Shown here: piece after piece, positions 47,337 through 60,600 of the stretch
How positions within the stretch are numbered: position 1 is the stretch's first letter
Layout: each line of letters starts with the position of its first letter
Assembly: GCA_933228895.1 (NCBI GenBank)
Contig: OW121846.1
Location: 149,900,746 to 149,964,745 of the forward strand
DNA: 64,000 nucleotides
From: Platycnemis pennipes
Taxonomy: Eukaryota > Arthropoda > Insecta > Odonata > Platycnemididae
Reading direction: 5' to 3'
Position numbers and translations under genes: made by a program
The notes under the pieces: model-generated
What the model saw: the letters and a program-made list of their open reading frames with translations, nothing else
Databases searched by the model: none
Told to the model about the DNA's origin: nothing

Positions 47337-47842
47337 TTCAAGTTGAGAAAGATGATTCATAAATGGCTAGATAGAGCTCTTTGCGCCATTGTCCATTCAT
47401 GAATGAATATAATAAACACGGTGAAAAGGTTTTCATGAAAATAGTATTACTAATTAATTGCATTGCATATTTAACATGACTAAATGCAATATAGAACTAA
47501 TTGTTGAATAAAAATAGAAGTTATACAAAATTTAGAGTAATTTAGTTATAAACCACAATGCGTAGCAAAACTATTTGTCCAAGTATATCATTCCATTTGG
47601 TCCAAAAATATGTCACAGGTTGGACCAAGGGAGGGTTATTTTGTGTCCACCGCCCATTTACGCTATCATAAGATTGCATTAAAAAAACAAACAATATGCA
47701 TCAAAATATATTTATCTTTAAAAACCTATATTTGACACAATCACGAAGTTATAAATCTGTATTAGGTAAATAAGTACTTAAAATATAGAAAAAGAAAAGT
47801 GGTGGACATTTTTTAGCCCTCCCTTGGTCCTTTAAGGGTTAA

Positions 47843-50180
47843 GAGGTTTTAGCTAAGCAAAAACTCCAAGAAGTCTAGTTGTAGTGAAGGACTTGCAAAA
47901 GTGCCAAAACACTAGACTTTTCATCTACTTGATAATCATTTCAAAATTCAGTACGGACTGACAACAGGGGCAATGGAACTATTTTCGCTGGGAGGGGCCA
48001 ACCTTGAAAAGGGCCCAGCTCCTATGAAAAGGGCCCACATTTTTTCACGGATAGGACCAATGTTGGGAATTCTGCTAAAAGGGCATATGAAGGGGATAGA
48101 ATATGCATCAGAAGGGAAAAGGCAGACTGGAAACAAGTGAAATTTAAATTTTATTGATGAAGACTCATTTCTAAAGGGCCCGGGAAAAATTCTGGGGGGG
48201 CCGAATGCGACCCCCTGCCCCCCACTTCCGACGCCACTGACTGACAATTCAGTTCTAATTAAACTTAAACCATTGCTTTTGTTAAAATATTAATAAGAGA
48301 AATAAAATTCTAAGATCAAAAACTGCATGTAAACAAGTGAATTTTAATTTTCAATGATGAAATTCAAAGTCCATTAAAACACACTTTAAGGAAATTAACT
48401 TTTTTAATTAGAGCACTCTCATCAAAAATAAATCACAACTTTAGTGCACACAAAAACCCCAATATTCATTTAATAGTTCATGGTTTTTGGAAAGGTATCG
48501 ACTATATCAATATAATCGCAATACAAAATCGACTTCTACATTCAAAACGACAGCCGTGAATAATGTCATCATGTCAGGTCAACACGGTGGCGAGCAACTG
48601 GAATGAAATTGATCTCCAAGCATAACATTTTTATGAAGTTTGTCACCAAGGGCTTACTTTGAATTTGGAATTGATGATTACGGTACTGTACATTTTTGAC
48701 TTTACAAAGTGAATCTGCTGAAGAAATTCATGAATTTGTCAGTTTTTGTTTTTATTTGCCTTCCATATGGTCAAGCATAGGTTCTTGATTGAATTCTAAA
48801 CATATTAAGTTACAGTATGTATTGATTTCTAAAGGCACATTATATCCTCAGATAGCACAGACATTTTCGTATCAGGATACGAAAGGATACAATCAGGATA
48901 AGATAAGTCACACATTTGTCATTTGTAAAAGGCATTCGTGGAAAATTTTGCACCAATTGAAGAACGAATGAGATTGCACTAGAAGAAATTGGATGCAAAT
49001 TATGAGTATTTCTATAAAATACACTCGTGTACATTATTTTTTACTTAAAATGGAAAATAAATACACAAGATACTAGTATCCATTTTTATCGGATATACGT
49101 TTCTCCTTTGTATCGGATCACGTTCGGATATACGGATCTCCTTCGTAACTGATTCTGGGAACTGTTTTTTGTGTAACTCGTCGGCGCTAAGGACAGCTTA
49201 TGCAGAGGTCAGCTCTTTAAAGAGCCTCTAATAAAAAAAAGCTAATCAAATTTTAATAGCTCACTTTCAAGCCCTTAACTTTTCCTTCGTGATAGGGTAT
49301 TGGCAATCTACATGTACTGATAAAATATTTTAAGCTAATGCAGAGGTAGCTCTGCAGCAAACAATTGTAGAACGATATTGATAGAAGTGTAGAACCACGA
49401 CATTGTTGTAGACGTAAGTCAGAGGGTTAGTATATTAAGTTATTTTAATGTTAATTTTGTATCTCTGCATAGCTCCTTGACTTATCTTTTCATTTTCGAG
49501 TTCCAAAACTTTTCCTCTCCTCCTCACACAGCTATGAATAGCATGTTCCAGTGTGTCCTGGTGGAGATTCATGGATGTATCATTCGCGTCATTGCAATCT
49601 GTATCAATAATGCTTACCCCTAAAGTAGAGCAAGGTTAACTGTAACCGTCAATAAAAATCGCTCCACTGATAGCGATAAGGAATTTTAAGGGCTACGAAA
49701 AAAATTAAGAATGTAGATGAACTTCTCTCCGACATAAATTAAATAACCATAAAAAAATAACGATAAAGCTAGTGCACGCCTTATGAAGATCCATGATCAC
49801 AGCCTGAATCACAATCTTTGTTTCCGGAAGCCCTAATTGCTCTTGTCGAAGGTTTGTTCTGAATGTGGAAAAGTTCTTTATTACCAATTGCTTATTTTTT
49901 ACATTCCTTCGTATTTGTGGTTTTATAATGCCTCCATTTCTCACAGTCCCAGGTCCACTAAGTAAAACTTCTTTACTGCCGCAGTGATGTGATTTTTGTG
50001 GTTGCAAAGAATCACTGAAGCAAGTGAGCGGCAGTGGCTATGTATGAAATGTATTTGTTATTAGTAATTTATTCAAAAGGTTGGTTAAAGATGTAAAAGC
50101 TGATTGGAAATACACTGTTTCCTCACCAACAGTTTTATTTTTCATTTAAGTCAACTTAAGTTGGTAGCCTTGGTAACGGG
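47843..50180. other. No supported gene
   Basis: Contains G-rich 'gaaaagggccca' words at about 48000-48200 and a 100-codon minus-strand ORF (49705-50007) of ordinary composition but no recognised domain. No transposon ends defined. Confidence 0.35.
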
Positions 50181-50272
50181 AGATTAGAGAATAATTGATT
50201 GTGGGATTCGATGAATATCGACCGTGAGATTCGAGAATTATCGATTGTGAGAGTGGAGGACTATCGACTGTG
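50181..50272. repeat. 23-bp minisatellite, four units
   Basis: Four imperfect 23-bp units of the type agattcgagaattatcgattgtg. A partial fifth (agatcttggg) follows. Confidence 0.65.
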
Positions 50273-50281
50273 AGATCTTGG

Positions 50282-51284
50282 GACCGATGTGGCATTCCTA
50301 CGCCTCGTATCTAATCGTATCTCCTCTGTGGCCGACATTGCACGCCTTGATATCTCGTTCGCAGTTATATAAAGTTCGGCAGCAGGGCTCCGTATCTTCT
50401 TCATCATTGGACAGTATCCAGTTACTAAGTGTATACATTGGAAGCTGTGCTATGTGGGTCATTAACCTATTGGGACATTAGGAATGAACTAGCTAATGAA
50501 GATTTGAGATCACATATTTGAAGAGTGATCTCAAATCTTCATTTTTGTGTACTGCTGGATTACAGTTTTGATTTATGCTGGGCCGCTAGTCATAACTGCA
50601 CCATCACAGAATGCACTTTAATAATTCTTTAATAATCACTCAATATTTTTTGGGTTTTATTTCAGCTTACATGGACATGAAAGATGTGATCTGCTCCATA
50701 TTATCATGAAGTCATGCTAAAATAACTGTATTATTTTCAATCCCACCTGATCTTCAATTATGGTGGCTTAGAGAAAAGTGAAGGTAATTAGAATAGGGCA
50801 TTTCTGCACTAACATATTCCAACCAATGTATGCCTAATGGCAACACACAGGTTAACAGGAATATATGGTTGTGTGATTGTTGGCATATAATGGGGCCTAC
50901 TGTTGTGGAACCATTGGGCTCTAACAGTTGGGTAATTCTTGCCAAAGTGTACATGGATAATGGTTGACCAATCGTTGATTGTAACCATTCCCCAATGTTG
51001 GCCTAATTGTTGGTGCTACATGGGGTTCAACCCAATAGAGTCTAGCTTAAGAGAATGTAGCTCACCATGTAATACTAAGACCAAATTACATACCAGGGTG
51101 GGGATGAGGTCAGGTCCTTAACCTATACTAACTATAAATACCCAGAATGATGTGGCACCCATAAAATCACAATTTGGGTTCTGGTGGGCAGGTCCAAATA
51201 GGCTTGCCCAGGTCTCCATAGAAGTCTACCAAGTAAGCTTTGGGCAGCCGTACAAATACTATACTAGTATAGGATATAACCTAT
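50282..51284. other. No supported gene
   Basis: About 50820-51030 repeats words such as 'ccaatgttgg' and 'attgttgg', also seen at 42870-43035, perhaps fragments of one dispersed repeat. An inverted pair 'agatttgagatcac'/'gtgatctcaaatct' lies at about 50502-50540. Confidence 0.35.
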
Positions 51285-51292
51285 ATAGTCTC

Positions 51293-51565
51293 TGTAGCAG
51301 CCAAGGCGGACAGACGATGCGGCGCAATTCGCCATTCAGTCATCGAGAGTGAGCGCCCGATCCGCCAGAGGGGAGCAACGGCAACGCGAGGAAAGGAGAG
51401 CGGCAGTTCTCCCGCGGCCATTGAGACATTCGGCTCGACCGACGCTCGGATCCGCCGTCCGGCGCCAATAGTTAGCGAGATACATTGCTGTAGTTCAGCG
51501 GTACAATAAACACGCTTTTACCAGAACGGCTATTGTTCACATTATTTGTGGGCGCACAAACCCCC
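51293..51565 (+). mobile_element. Solo-LTR-like element (about 273 bp)
   Basis: Starts TGTAGCAGCC and is flanked by the exact 8-bp word ATAGTCTC on both sides (51285-51292 and 51566-51573). GC-rich in the first 190 bp, then a polyadenylation-like 'caataaacac' at about 51504. Reading a 7-bp duplication would give TG...CA ends. The composition is quite unlike its surroundings. No internal domain or second LTR is visible. Confidence 0.45.
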
Positions 51566-51573
51566 ATAGTCTC

Positions 51574-53089
51574 ATTTCACTCACAAGGCGATCGTTAGGC
51601 TACGAAAACAGCGGGTAATTTCAGTATTTCTTTCTCAAAGGTAACCACATTCTGTGATGGGCAAAAGGATACAAATACTTAACTAACATAAACATTCCCA
51701 ATAAGTCAAATGAAAACGGATTCCTTTCATTTCGCTCCGGTTAGAAGAAACGCTTTGACAGAGATTATTACAATTTTAGGTAATTTTTTATGGAGCATGA
51801 CTCATGACAATACATTAATTACCTACCTCTCTCATTTGGTCCATAAGGTCTCTGTGGCAAGAGCTTCCGACGAAACATACTTGTCTGCATATTTTACGAA
51901 GATCTGTGGGGCAGAAACGAAACTAATTACTTTCAACAAAATAATACATTTCAACGAGCTCAACGTAAGTCTTAATTCTATAGCAAGGCCTTAATGGCAC
52001 AGGCATTAATATCTCCACAGCAAAGCAATACCGACAAGCAATGACAACTCAGGTATAGAGAATTCGCGGAGAAATTTCACACTGATGTACCTACCTGTTG
52101 AGTCTTGGAGGGCTATTCCGAATTGAGGGGCGGTCTCGTACCGCCAGGCAGAGTTTCCGTTCCGCCGACGTTGAAACTCCGACCTCATAGAGGATAAGTG
52201 TAAACAGGTTTAAGGCCACGTGGTATACTTGGGAGACAAACGAATGAAATCAAGCTTACAACTAAAATATATCAAATGTTTCGAATAAACTCACCTTCAA
52301 TTGCAGTTACAGCAAAGGGAGCAAAGGTTTCTTCTGCTGTAACTTGATCGAAAACCAACTTCTGTAGAAGTATGCCTCCGGCGATGTCTCCGCCAAAGCC
52401 AAAAATTCAAACCCCAAAAAAGGGTCTTTGGAGCTGTTTAAAATGATTATGAAATGAAACTGACCAGGAATGCAGAAAGGAAAAGGAGCGTGATATGAAA
52501 TGAAAAGGGTGATGAGATGAATAATGAAATGAAACGGACTAGGAAAGGAAAAGGAGCGTAAGATGTAATTGGAAGAATGGATCGGGAAAATGACAAGGTT
52601 GAGGTTAGGTAAAAAGGAAAACGTAAATGGAAGGAGTAAAATGAAGGTGAATGATGAGAGTCCTAAAAAGAACTGTTCAATTAACTCAATTTCTCAGCGA
52701 AGCACGAGGCAAAGCGCAGGGCAGAACTTGACGTCTAAGCACGAGGCGAAAGAACGGGAAGTGATGCGGTGTGAGAAAATCGTTATTCTTCTCTTTGTCA
52801 CCGGGGAAACAACGGAGTGATGAGAAGCGACGTTCAATATGGCGTCGTCTGCTTTGAGAAATTTTTTCAACTTGGTGACGGATTCTGGTTCTAAGGAGTT
52901 GACACCATGTGAAATGAGGTATGGTGTTCCAGTTGAAACTCTTTGTTATCAAACAGGTAGATAATCTGTGAAGCGACGTCAATGAGGAACCAGGTTCTAA
53001 CGAGAGGGTATGATGCAACGCGGGGTCTGGGGGTGCAGTTGAAACCATAATTTAGTACGAAAAAGCCAATTGCGATGTAAAACGAGGTA
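51574..53089. other. No supported gene
   Basis: Short ORFs only. From about 52440 the sequence becomes rich in 'gaaatgaaa' and 'aaggagcg' words and grades into the minisatellite. Confidence 0.35.
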
Positions 53090-53470
53090 GCGTGTTACTA
53101 GTTGAAACAGGGTAGTGCTAGTTCAAACCAGTTGCTTCTCGTACAGGTCAAACGAGGTAATACGATATGAATCGAGGTAGTCTGTTCTAGATAAAACGGG
53201 ATAATGCTAGGTAAGACGAGTTGATTCTCGCACATTTCAAACGAGTTAATACAATGTGAAACAAGGTAGCGTGTTACTAGCTGAAACCAGTTGAAGCAGG
53301 TTAATGCTAGATCGAACGAGTTGCTTCTCGTACAGGTCAAACGAGGTAATGCGATATGAATCGAGGTAGTCTGCTATAGATAAAACGGAATAATGCTAGG
53401 TAAGACGAATTGATTCTTGCACAGTTGAAACGAGTAAATACAATGTGAAACGAGGTAGTGTGTTACTAAC
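53090..53470. repeat. Two-copy ~180-bp tandem repeat
   Basis: The word 'g(c/t)gtgttacta' occurs at 53090, 53269 and 53458, giving units of 179 and 189 bp that share 'cttctcgtacaggtcaaacg' and 'gataatgctaggtaagacga'-type text. Related single words continue to about 53700. The period is similar to, but the sequence unrelated to, the 180-bp satellite further on. Confidence 0.7.
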
Positions 53471-54148
53471 TGATACCATGCATTACGAGATGAAACAACC
53501 ACTTCCTGTCTAGATAAGACGAGATGACTCAAGTAGGGTCAATCTGCCCAGAAACGACAGCTACTGGCTGATACGGCATCAATCGAGGTTATACGAAGTC
53601 AACGCACGAGGTAAAGCAAGCAAAAAGCGGCCATAACCGACTTGGAACGAGTTGAAAGAATGAGATAAACTAAGTTGAAACCAGGTAAAAACATGCTAGT
53701 TCACTCTAACTCGTTTCAACTCATACAATCCCCAGGGATGTTCTAATTCCACTCAGACAAACATGCAATTTCGTTCAGTTTCATCCATTCATCTGTACAA
53801 TAAATTGTAACGTGTAAAACGGCCTTTAGATATCCAAATGTTATATTATACACTGTCTTAAAGTACATAATTTAACCAACTTTTTATCAATGTATATTTG
53901 CATGGGTCATCCATTTCCAAGTTTCGGTATGAGATGGGTCAGCGGCTAATTGTTGCTTGGAAAGCTGTACGTCGTACCCGCCAAATTATTCGAGAAAAAA
54001 TGATAATTAAATTTTCTGTAGGCCTTGGTTATTTCATAAATTCGAGTTTGAAGAGTACTCTTAAAACTCGTGTGCACATAGCATGCCTTTTCGTCCGTCT
54101 CTTCTTATTTCCTGTTTTCTCTGCGACTGCAGCGCCGATCATTGTAAT

Positions 54149-54609
54149 CTGGCTCACACCCGGAGGTCGTGGGTTCGACTCCAAAAGTCTTAGAAATCAC
54201 ACATCCACCGCGCCAACGTACCATCGCCATATTTATATGAACCACGATTTGCTGTTTTACTATTCAAGACAGGTATATGAATTTTTTACCCTGTATAGAG
54301 GATATGAGGGCCTTTTGGAAGCAGTTCTCGCATCACACCCGGATGTCGTGGGTTCAACTCAAAAAATCTTAAAAATCACACATCCACCGCGCCAACGTAC
54401 CATCGCCATATTTACAATGAACCACGATTTGCTGTTTTACTATTCAATACAGGTATATGAATTTTTTACCCTGGATTAAGCATATAAGGGCTTTTTGGAA
54501 GCAGGTCTCGCATCACACGTAGAGGTCGTGAGTTCAACTCCAAAAATCTTAGAAATCACACATCCACCGCGCCAACGTTCCATCGCCATATTTACAATGA
54601 ACCACGATT
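54149..54609 (+). repeat. 180-bp satellite, forward-oriented start (about 2.5 units)
   Basis: The B-box motif GGTTCGACTCC or its variants occurs on the plus strand at about 54172, 54351 and 54531. The block stops at 54609 (ccacgattccctgaattccc), after which all units are inverted. These first units are more diverged than those inside the array. Confidence 0.9.
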
Positions 54610-57600
54610 CCCTGAATTCCCTGAAAAAATTCATATACCTGTCTTGAATAGTAAAACAGCAAATCGTGGTTCATTGTAAATATGGCGATGGTACGTTGAC
54701 GCGGTGTAAGCGAGTTTTCTAAGATTTTTGGAGTCGAACCCACGACCTCCGGGTGTGATGCGAGACCTGCTTCCAAAAAGCCCTCATATCCTTAATACAG
54801 GGTAAAAAATTCATATACCTGTCATGAATAGTAAAACAGCAAATCGTGGTTCATTGTAAATATAGCGATGGTACGTTTCCGCGGTGGATGTGTGATTTCT
54901 AAAATTTTTGGAGTCGAACCCACGACCTCCGGGTGTGATGCGAGAAATTCTTCCAAAAGGCCCTCATATCCATTATACAGGGTAAAAAATTCATATACCT
55001 GTCTTGAATAGTAAAACAGCAAATCGTGGTTCATTGAAAATATGGCGAAGGTACGTTTTCGCGGTGGATGTGTGATTTCTAAGATTTTTGGAGTCGAACC
55101 CACGACCTCCGGGTGTGATATGAGACCTGCTTCCAAAAGGCCCTCATATCCATTATACATTGTAAAAAATTCATAGATCTGTCATGAATAGTAAAACTGC
55201 AAATCGTGGTTCATTGAAAATATGGCGAAGGTACGTTTTCGGGGTGGATGTGTGATTTCTAAGATTTTTGGAGTCGAACCCACGACCTCCGGGTGTGATG
55301 CGAGAAATTCTTCCAAAAGGCCCTCATATCCATTATACAGGGTAAAAAATTCATATACCTGTCTTGAATAGTAAAACAGCAAATCGTGGTTCATTGAAAA
55401 TATGGCGAAGGTACGTTTTCGCGGTGGATGTGTGATTTCTAAGATTTTTGGAGTCGAACCCACGACCTCCGGGTGTGATATGAGACCTGCTTCCAAAAGG
55501 CCCTCATATCCATTATACATTGTAAAAAATTCATAGATCTGTCATGAATAGTAAAACTGCAAATCGTGGTTCATTGAAAATATGGCGAAGGTACGTTTTC
55601 GGGGTGGATGTGTGATTTCTAAGATTTTTGGAGTCGAACCCACGACCTCCGGGTGTGATGCGAGAAATTCTTCCAAAAGGCCCTCATATCCTTTATACAG
55701 GGTAAAAAATTCATAGATCTGTCTCCAATAGTAAAAAAGGGAATCGTGGTTCACTGTAAATATGGCGATGGAACGTTGGCGCGGTGGATGTGTGATTTTT
55801 AAGATTTTTGGAGTCGAACCCACGACCTCCGGGTGTGATACGAGAACTGCTTCCAAAAGGCCCTCATATCCTTTATACAGGGTAAAAAATTCTAATACCT
55901 GTCTTGAATAGTAAAACAGCAAATCATGGTTCATTGAAAATATGGCGAAGGTACGTTTTCGCGGTGGATGTGTGATTTCTAAGATTTTTGGAGTCGAACC
56001 CACGACCTCCGGGTGTGATGCGAGAAATTCTTCCAAAAGGCCCTCATATCCATTATACAGGGTAAAAAATTCATATACCTGTCTTGAATAGTAAAACAGC
56101 AAATCGTGGTTCATTGTAAATATGGCGATGGTACGTTGACGCGGTGGAAGCGAGTTTTCTAAGATTTTTGGAGTCGAACCCACGACCTCCGGGTGTGATG
56201 CGAGACCTGCTTCCAAAAAGCCCTCATATCCTTAATACAGGGTAAAAAATTCATATACCTGTCTTGAATAGTAAAACAGCAAATCGTGGTTCATTGTAAA
56301 TATGGCGATGGTACGTTTGCGCGGTGGATGTGTGATTTCTAAGATTTTTGGAGTCGAACCCACGACCTCCGGGTGTGATGCGAGAAATTCTTCCAAAAGG
56401 CCCTCATATCCATTATACAGGGTAAAAAATTCATATACCTGTCATGAATAGTAAAACAGCAAATCGTGTTTCATTGTAAATATGGCGATGGTACGTTTGC
56501 GCGGTGTATGTGTGATTTCTAAGATTTTTGGAGTCGAACCCACGACCTCCGGGTGTGATGCGAGAAATACTTCCAAAAGGCCCTCATATCCTTAATACAG
56601 GGTAAAAAATTCATAGATCTGTCTCCAAAAGTAAAAAAAGGAATCGTGGTTCATTGTAAATATGGCGATGGAACGTTGGCGCGGTGGATGTGTGATTTCT
56701 AAGATTTTTGGAGGCGAACTCACGACCTCTGCGTCTGATGCGAGACCTGCTTCCAAAAAGCCATTATATGCTTAATACAGGGTAAAATATTCATATACCT
56801 GTATTGAATAGTAAAACAGCAAATCGTGGTTCATTGTAAATATGGCGATGGTACGTTGGCGCGGTGGATGTGTGATTTTTAAGATTTTTTGGAGTCGAAC
56901 CCACGACCTCCGGGTGTGATGAGAGAACTGCTTCCAAAAGGCCCTCATATCCATTATACAGGGTAAAAAATTCATATACCTGTCTTGAATAGTAAAACTG
57001 CAAATCGTGGTTCATTGTAAAAATGGCGATGGTACGTTGGCGCGGTGGATGTGTGATTTTTAAGATTTTTGGAGTCGAACCCACATCCTCCGGGTGTGAT
57101 GCGAGAACTGCTTCCAAAAGGCCCTCATATCCTTAATACAGGGTAAAAAATTCATATACCTGTCTTGAATAGTAAAACAGCAAATCGTGGTTCATTGTAA
57201 ATATGGCGATGGTACGTTGGCGCGGTGGATGTGTGATTTCTAAGATTTTTATAGTCGAACACACGGCCTCTGGGTGTGATGCGAGAACTGCTTCCAAAAG
57301 GCACTCATATCCTTTATACAGGGTAATAAATTCATAGATCTGTCTCCAATAGTTAAACAGGGAATCGTGGTTCATTGTAAATATGGCGATGGAACGTTGG
57401 CGCGGTGGATGTGTGATTTCTAAGATTTTTGGAGTTGAACTCACGACCTCTACGTGTGATGCGAGACCTGCTTCCAAAAAGCCCTTATACGCTTAATCCA
57501 GGGTAAAAAATTCATATACCTGTATTGAATAGTAAAACAGCAAATCGTGGTTCATTGTAAATATGGCGATGGTACGTTGGCGCGGTGGATGTGTGATTTT

Positions 57601-60600
57601 TAAGATTTTTTGAGTTGAACCCACGACATCCGGGTGTGATGCGAGAACTGCTTCCAAAAGGCCCTCATATCCTCTATACAGGGTAAAAAATTCATATACC
57701 TGTCTTGAATAGTAAAACAGCAAATCGTGGTTCATATAAATATGGCGATGGTACGTTGGCGCGGTGGATGTGTGATTTCTAAGACTTTTGGAGTCGAACC
57801 CACGACCTCCGGGTGTGATGCGAGAACTGATTCCAAAAGGCCCTCATATCCTTTATACAGGGTAATAAATTCATATACCTGTCTTGAATAGTAAAACAGC
57901 AAATCGTGGTTTATTGTAAATATGGCGATGGTACGTTGCGCGGTGGATGTGTGATTTCTAAGATTTTTGGAGTCGAACCCACGACCTCTGGGTGTGACGC
58001 GAGAACTGCTTCCAAAAGGCCCTCATATCCTTTATACAGGGTAATAAATTCATATTCTTTTATGAATAGTAAAACAGCAAATCGTTGTTCATTGTAAATA
58101 TGGCGATGGTACGTTGGCGCGGTGGATGAGTAATTTCTAAGATTTTTGGAGTCGAACCCACGACATCCTGGTGTGATGCGAGAACTGCTTCCAAAAGGCC
58201 CTCATATCCTTTATACAGGGTAAAAAATTCATATACCTGTCTTGAATAGTAAAACAGCAAATCGTGGTTCATTGTAAATACTGCGATGGTACGTTGGCGC
58301 GGTGGATGTGTGATTTCTAAGATTTTTGGAGTCGAACCCACGACCTCCGGGTGTGATGCGAGAAATTCTTCCATAAGGCCCTCATATTCTTTATACAGGG
58401 TAAAAAATTCATATACCTGTCTTGAATAGTAAAACAGCAAATCGTGGTTCATTGTAAATATGGCGATGGTACGTTGGCGCGGTGGATGTGTGAATTTTAA
58501 GATTTTTGGAGTCGAACTCACGACCTCTGCGTCTGATGCGAGACCTGCTTCCAAAAGGACCTTATATGCTTTATACAGATTAAAAAATTCATATACCTGT
58601 CTTGAATAGTAAAACAGCAAATCGTGGTTCATTGTAAATATGGCGATGGTACGTTTGCGCGGTGGATGTGTGATTTCTAAGATTTTTGGAGTCGAACCCA
58701 CGACCTCCGGATGTGATGCGAGAAATTCTTCCATAAGGCCCTCATATCCTTTATACAGGGTAAAATATTCATATACCTGTCTTGAATAGTAAAACAGCAA
58801 ATCGTGGTTCATTGTAAATATGGCGATGGTACGTTGGCGCGGTGGATGTGTGAATTTTAAGATTTTTGGAGTCGAACTCACGACCTCTGCGTCTGATGCG
58901 AGACCTGCTTCCAAAAGGCACTCATATCCTTTACACAGGGTAATAAATTCATAGATCTGTCTCCAATAGTAAAAAAGGGAATCGTGGTTCATTGTAAATA
59001 TGGCGATGGAACGTTGGCGCGGTGGATGTGTGATTTCTAAGATTTTTGGAGTCGAACTCACGACCTCCGGGTGTGATGCGAGACCTGCTTCCAAAAAGCC
59101 CTTATATGCTTAATACAGGGTAAAAAATTCATATACCTGTCTTGAATAGTAAAACAGCAAATCGTGGTTAATTTAAATATGGCGATGATACGTTTGCGCG
59201 GTGGATGTGTGATTTCTAAGATTTTTGGAGTCGAACCCACGACCTCCGGGTGTGATGCGAGAAATTCTTCCAAAAGGCCCTCATATCCATTATACAGGGT
59301 AAAAAATTCATATACCTGTCATGAATAGTAAAACAGCAAATCGTGGTTCATTGAAAATATGGCGAAGGTACGTTTTCGCGGTGGATGTGTGATTTCTAAG
59401 ATTTTTGGAGTCGAACCCACGACCTCCGGGTGTGATATGAGACCTGCCTCCAAAAGGCCCTCATATCCTCTATACAGGGTAAAAAATTCATATACCTGTC
59501 ATGAATAGTAAAACAGCAAATCGTGGTTCATTGAAAATATGGCGAAGGTACGTTTTCGCGGTGGATGTGTGATTTCTAAGATTTTTGGAGTCGAACCCAC
59601 GACCTCCGGGTGTGATGCGAGAAATTCTTCCAAAAGGCCCTCATATCCATTATACAGGGTAAAAAATTCATATACCTGTCTTGAATAGTAAAACAGCAAA
59701 TCGTGGTTCATTGTAAATATGGCGATGGTACGTTGACGCGGTGGAAGCGAGTTTTCTAAGATTTTTGGAGTCGAACCTACGACCTCCGGGTGTGATGCGA
59801 GAAATTCTTCCAAAAGGCCCTTATATCCTCTATACAGGGTAAAAAATTCATATACCTGTCATGAATAGTAAAACAGCAAATTGTGGTTCATTGAAAATAT
59901 GGCGAAGGTACGTTTTCGCGGTGGATGTGTGATTTCTAAGATTTTTGGAGTCGAACCCACGACCTCCGGGTGTGATATGAGACCTGCTTCCAAAAGGCCC
60001 TCATATCCTCTATACAGGGTAAAAAATTCATATACCTGTCATGAATAGTAAAACAGCAAATCGTGGTTCATTGAAAATATGGCGAAGGTACGTTTTCGGG
60101 GTGGATGTGTGATTTCTAAGATTTTTGGAGTCGAACCCACGACCTCCGGGTGTGATGCGAGAAATTCATCCAAAAGGCACTCATATCCATTATACAGGGT
60201 AAAAAATTCATATACCTGTCTTGAATAGTAAAACAGCAAATCGTGGTTCATTGTAAATATGGCGATGGTACGTTGACGCGGTGGAAGCGAGTTTTCTAAG
60301 ATTTTTGGAGTCGAACCCACGACCTCCGGGTGTGATGCGAGAAATTCCTCCAAAAGGCCCTTATATCCTCTATACAGGGTAAAAAATTCATATACCTGTC
60401 ATGAATAGTAAAACAGCAAATCGTGGTTCATTGAAAATATGGCGAAGGTACGTTTTCGCGGTGGATGTGTGATTTCTAAGATTTTTGGAGTCGAATATAC
60501 GACCTCCGGGTGTGACGAGAGAACTGCTTCCAAAAGGCCCTCATATCCTTAATACAGGGTAAAATATTCATATACCTGTATTGAATAGTAAAACAGCAAA

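Larger units (their letters stand above)
43239..47838 (-). mobile_element. piggyBac element 2, TTAA-flanked, with nested Helitron
   Basis: TTAA lies at 43235-43238 and 47839-47842. Ends read CCCTTAAAGGACCAA and its inverse TTGGTCCTTTAAGGG, and the word 'ggaccaagggagggt' recurs subterminally at both sides (about 43272 and 47620). It carries a nearly full-length transposase on the minus strand (45473-47095) and a Helitron fragment at 43628-45273. It is unrelated in its ends to piggyBac element 1. Confidence 0.9.

Noticed and set aside
47948..48247. 99-codon minus-strand ORF with Gly-rich start
   Set aside because: Low-complexity G/C runs, with no domain and no splice support.
49705..50007. 100-codon minus-strand ORF with LVIKNF, a word seen in cullin-4
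   Set aside because: Only six residues match and the surrounding sequence does not fit a cullin. No splice sites seen.
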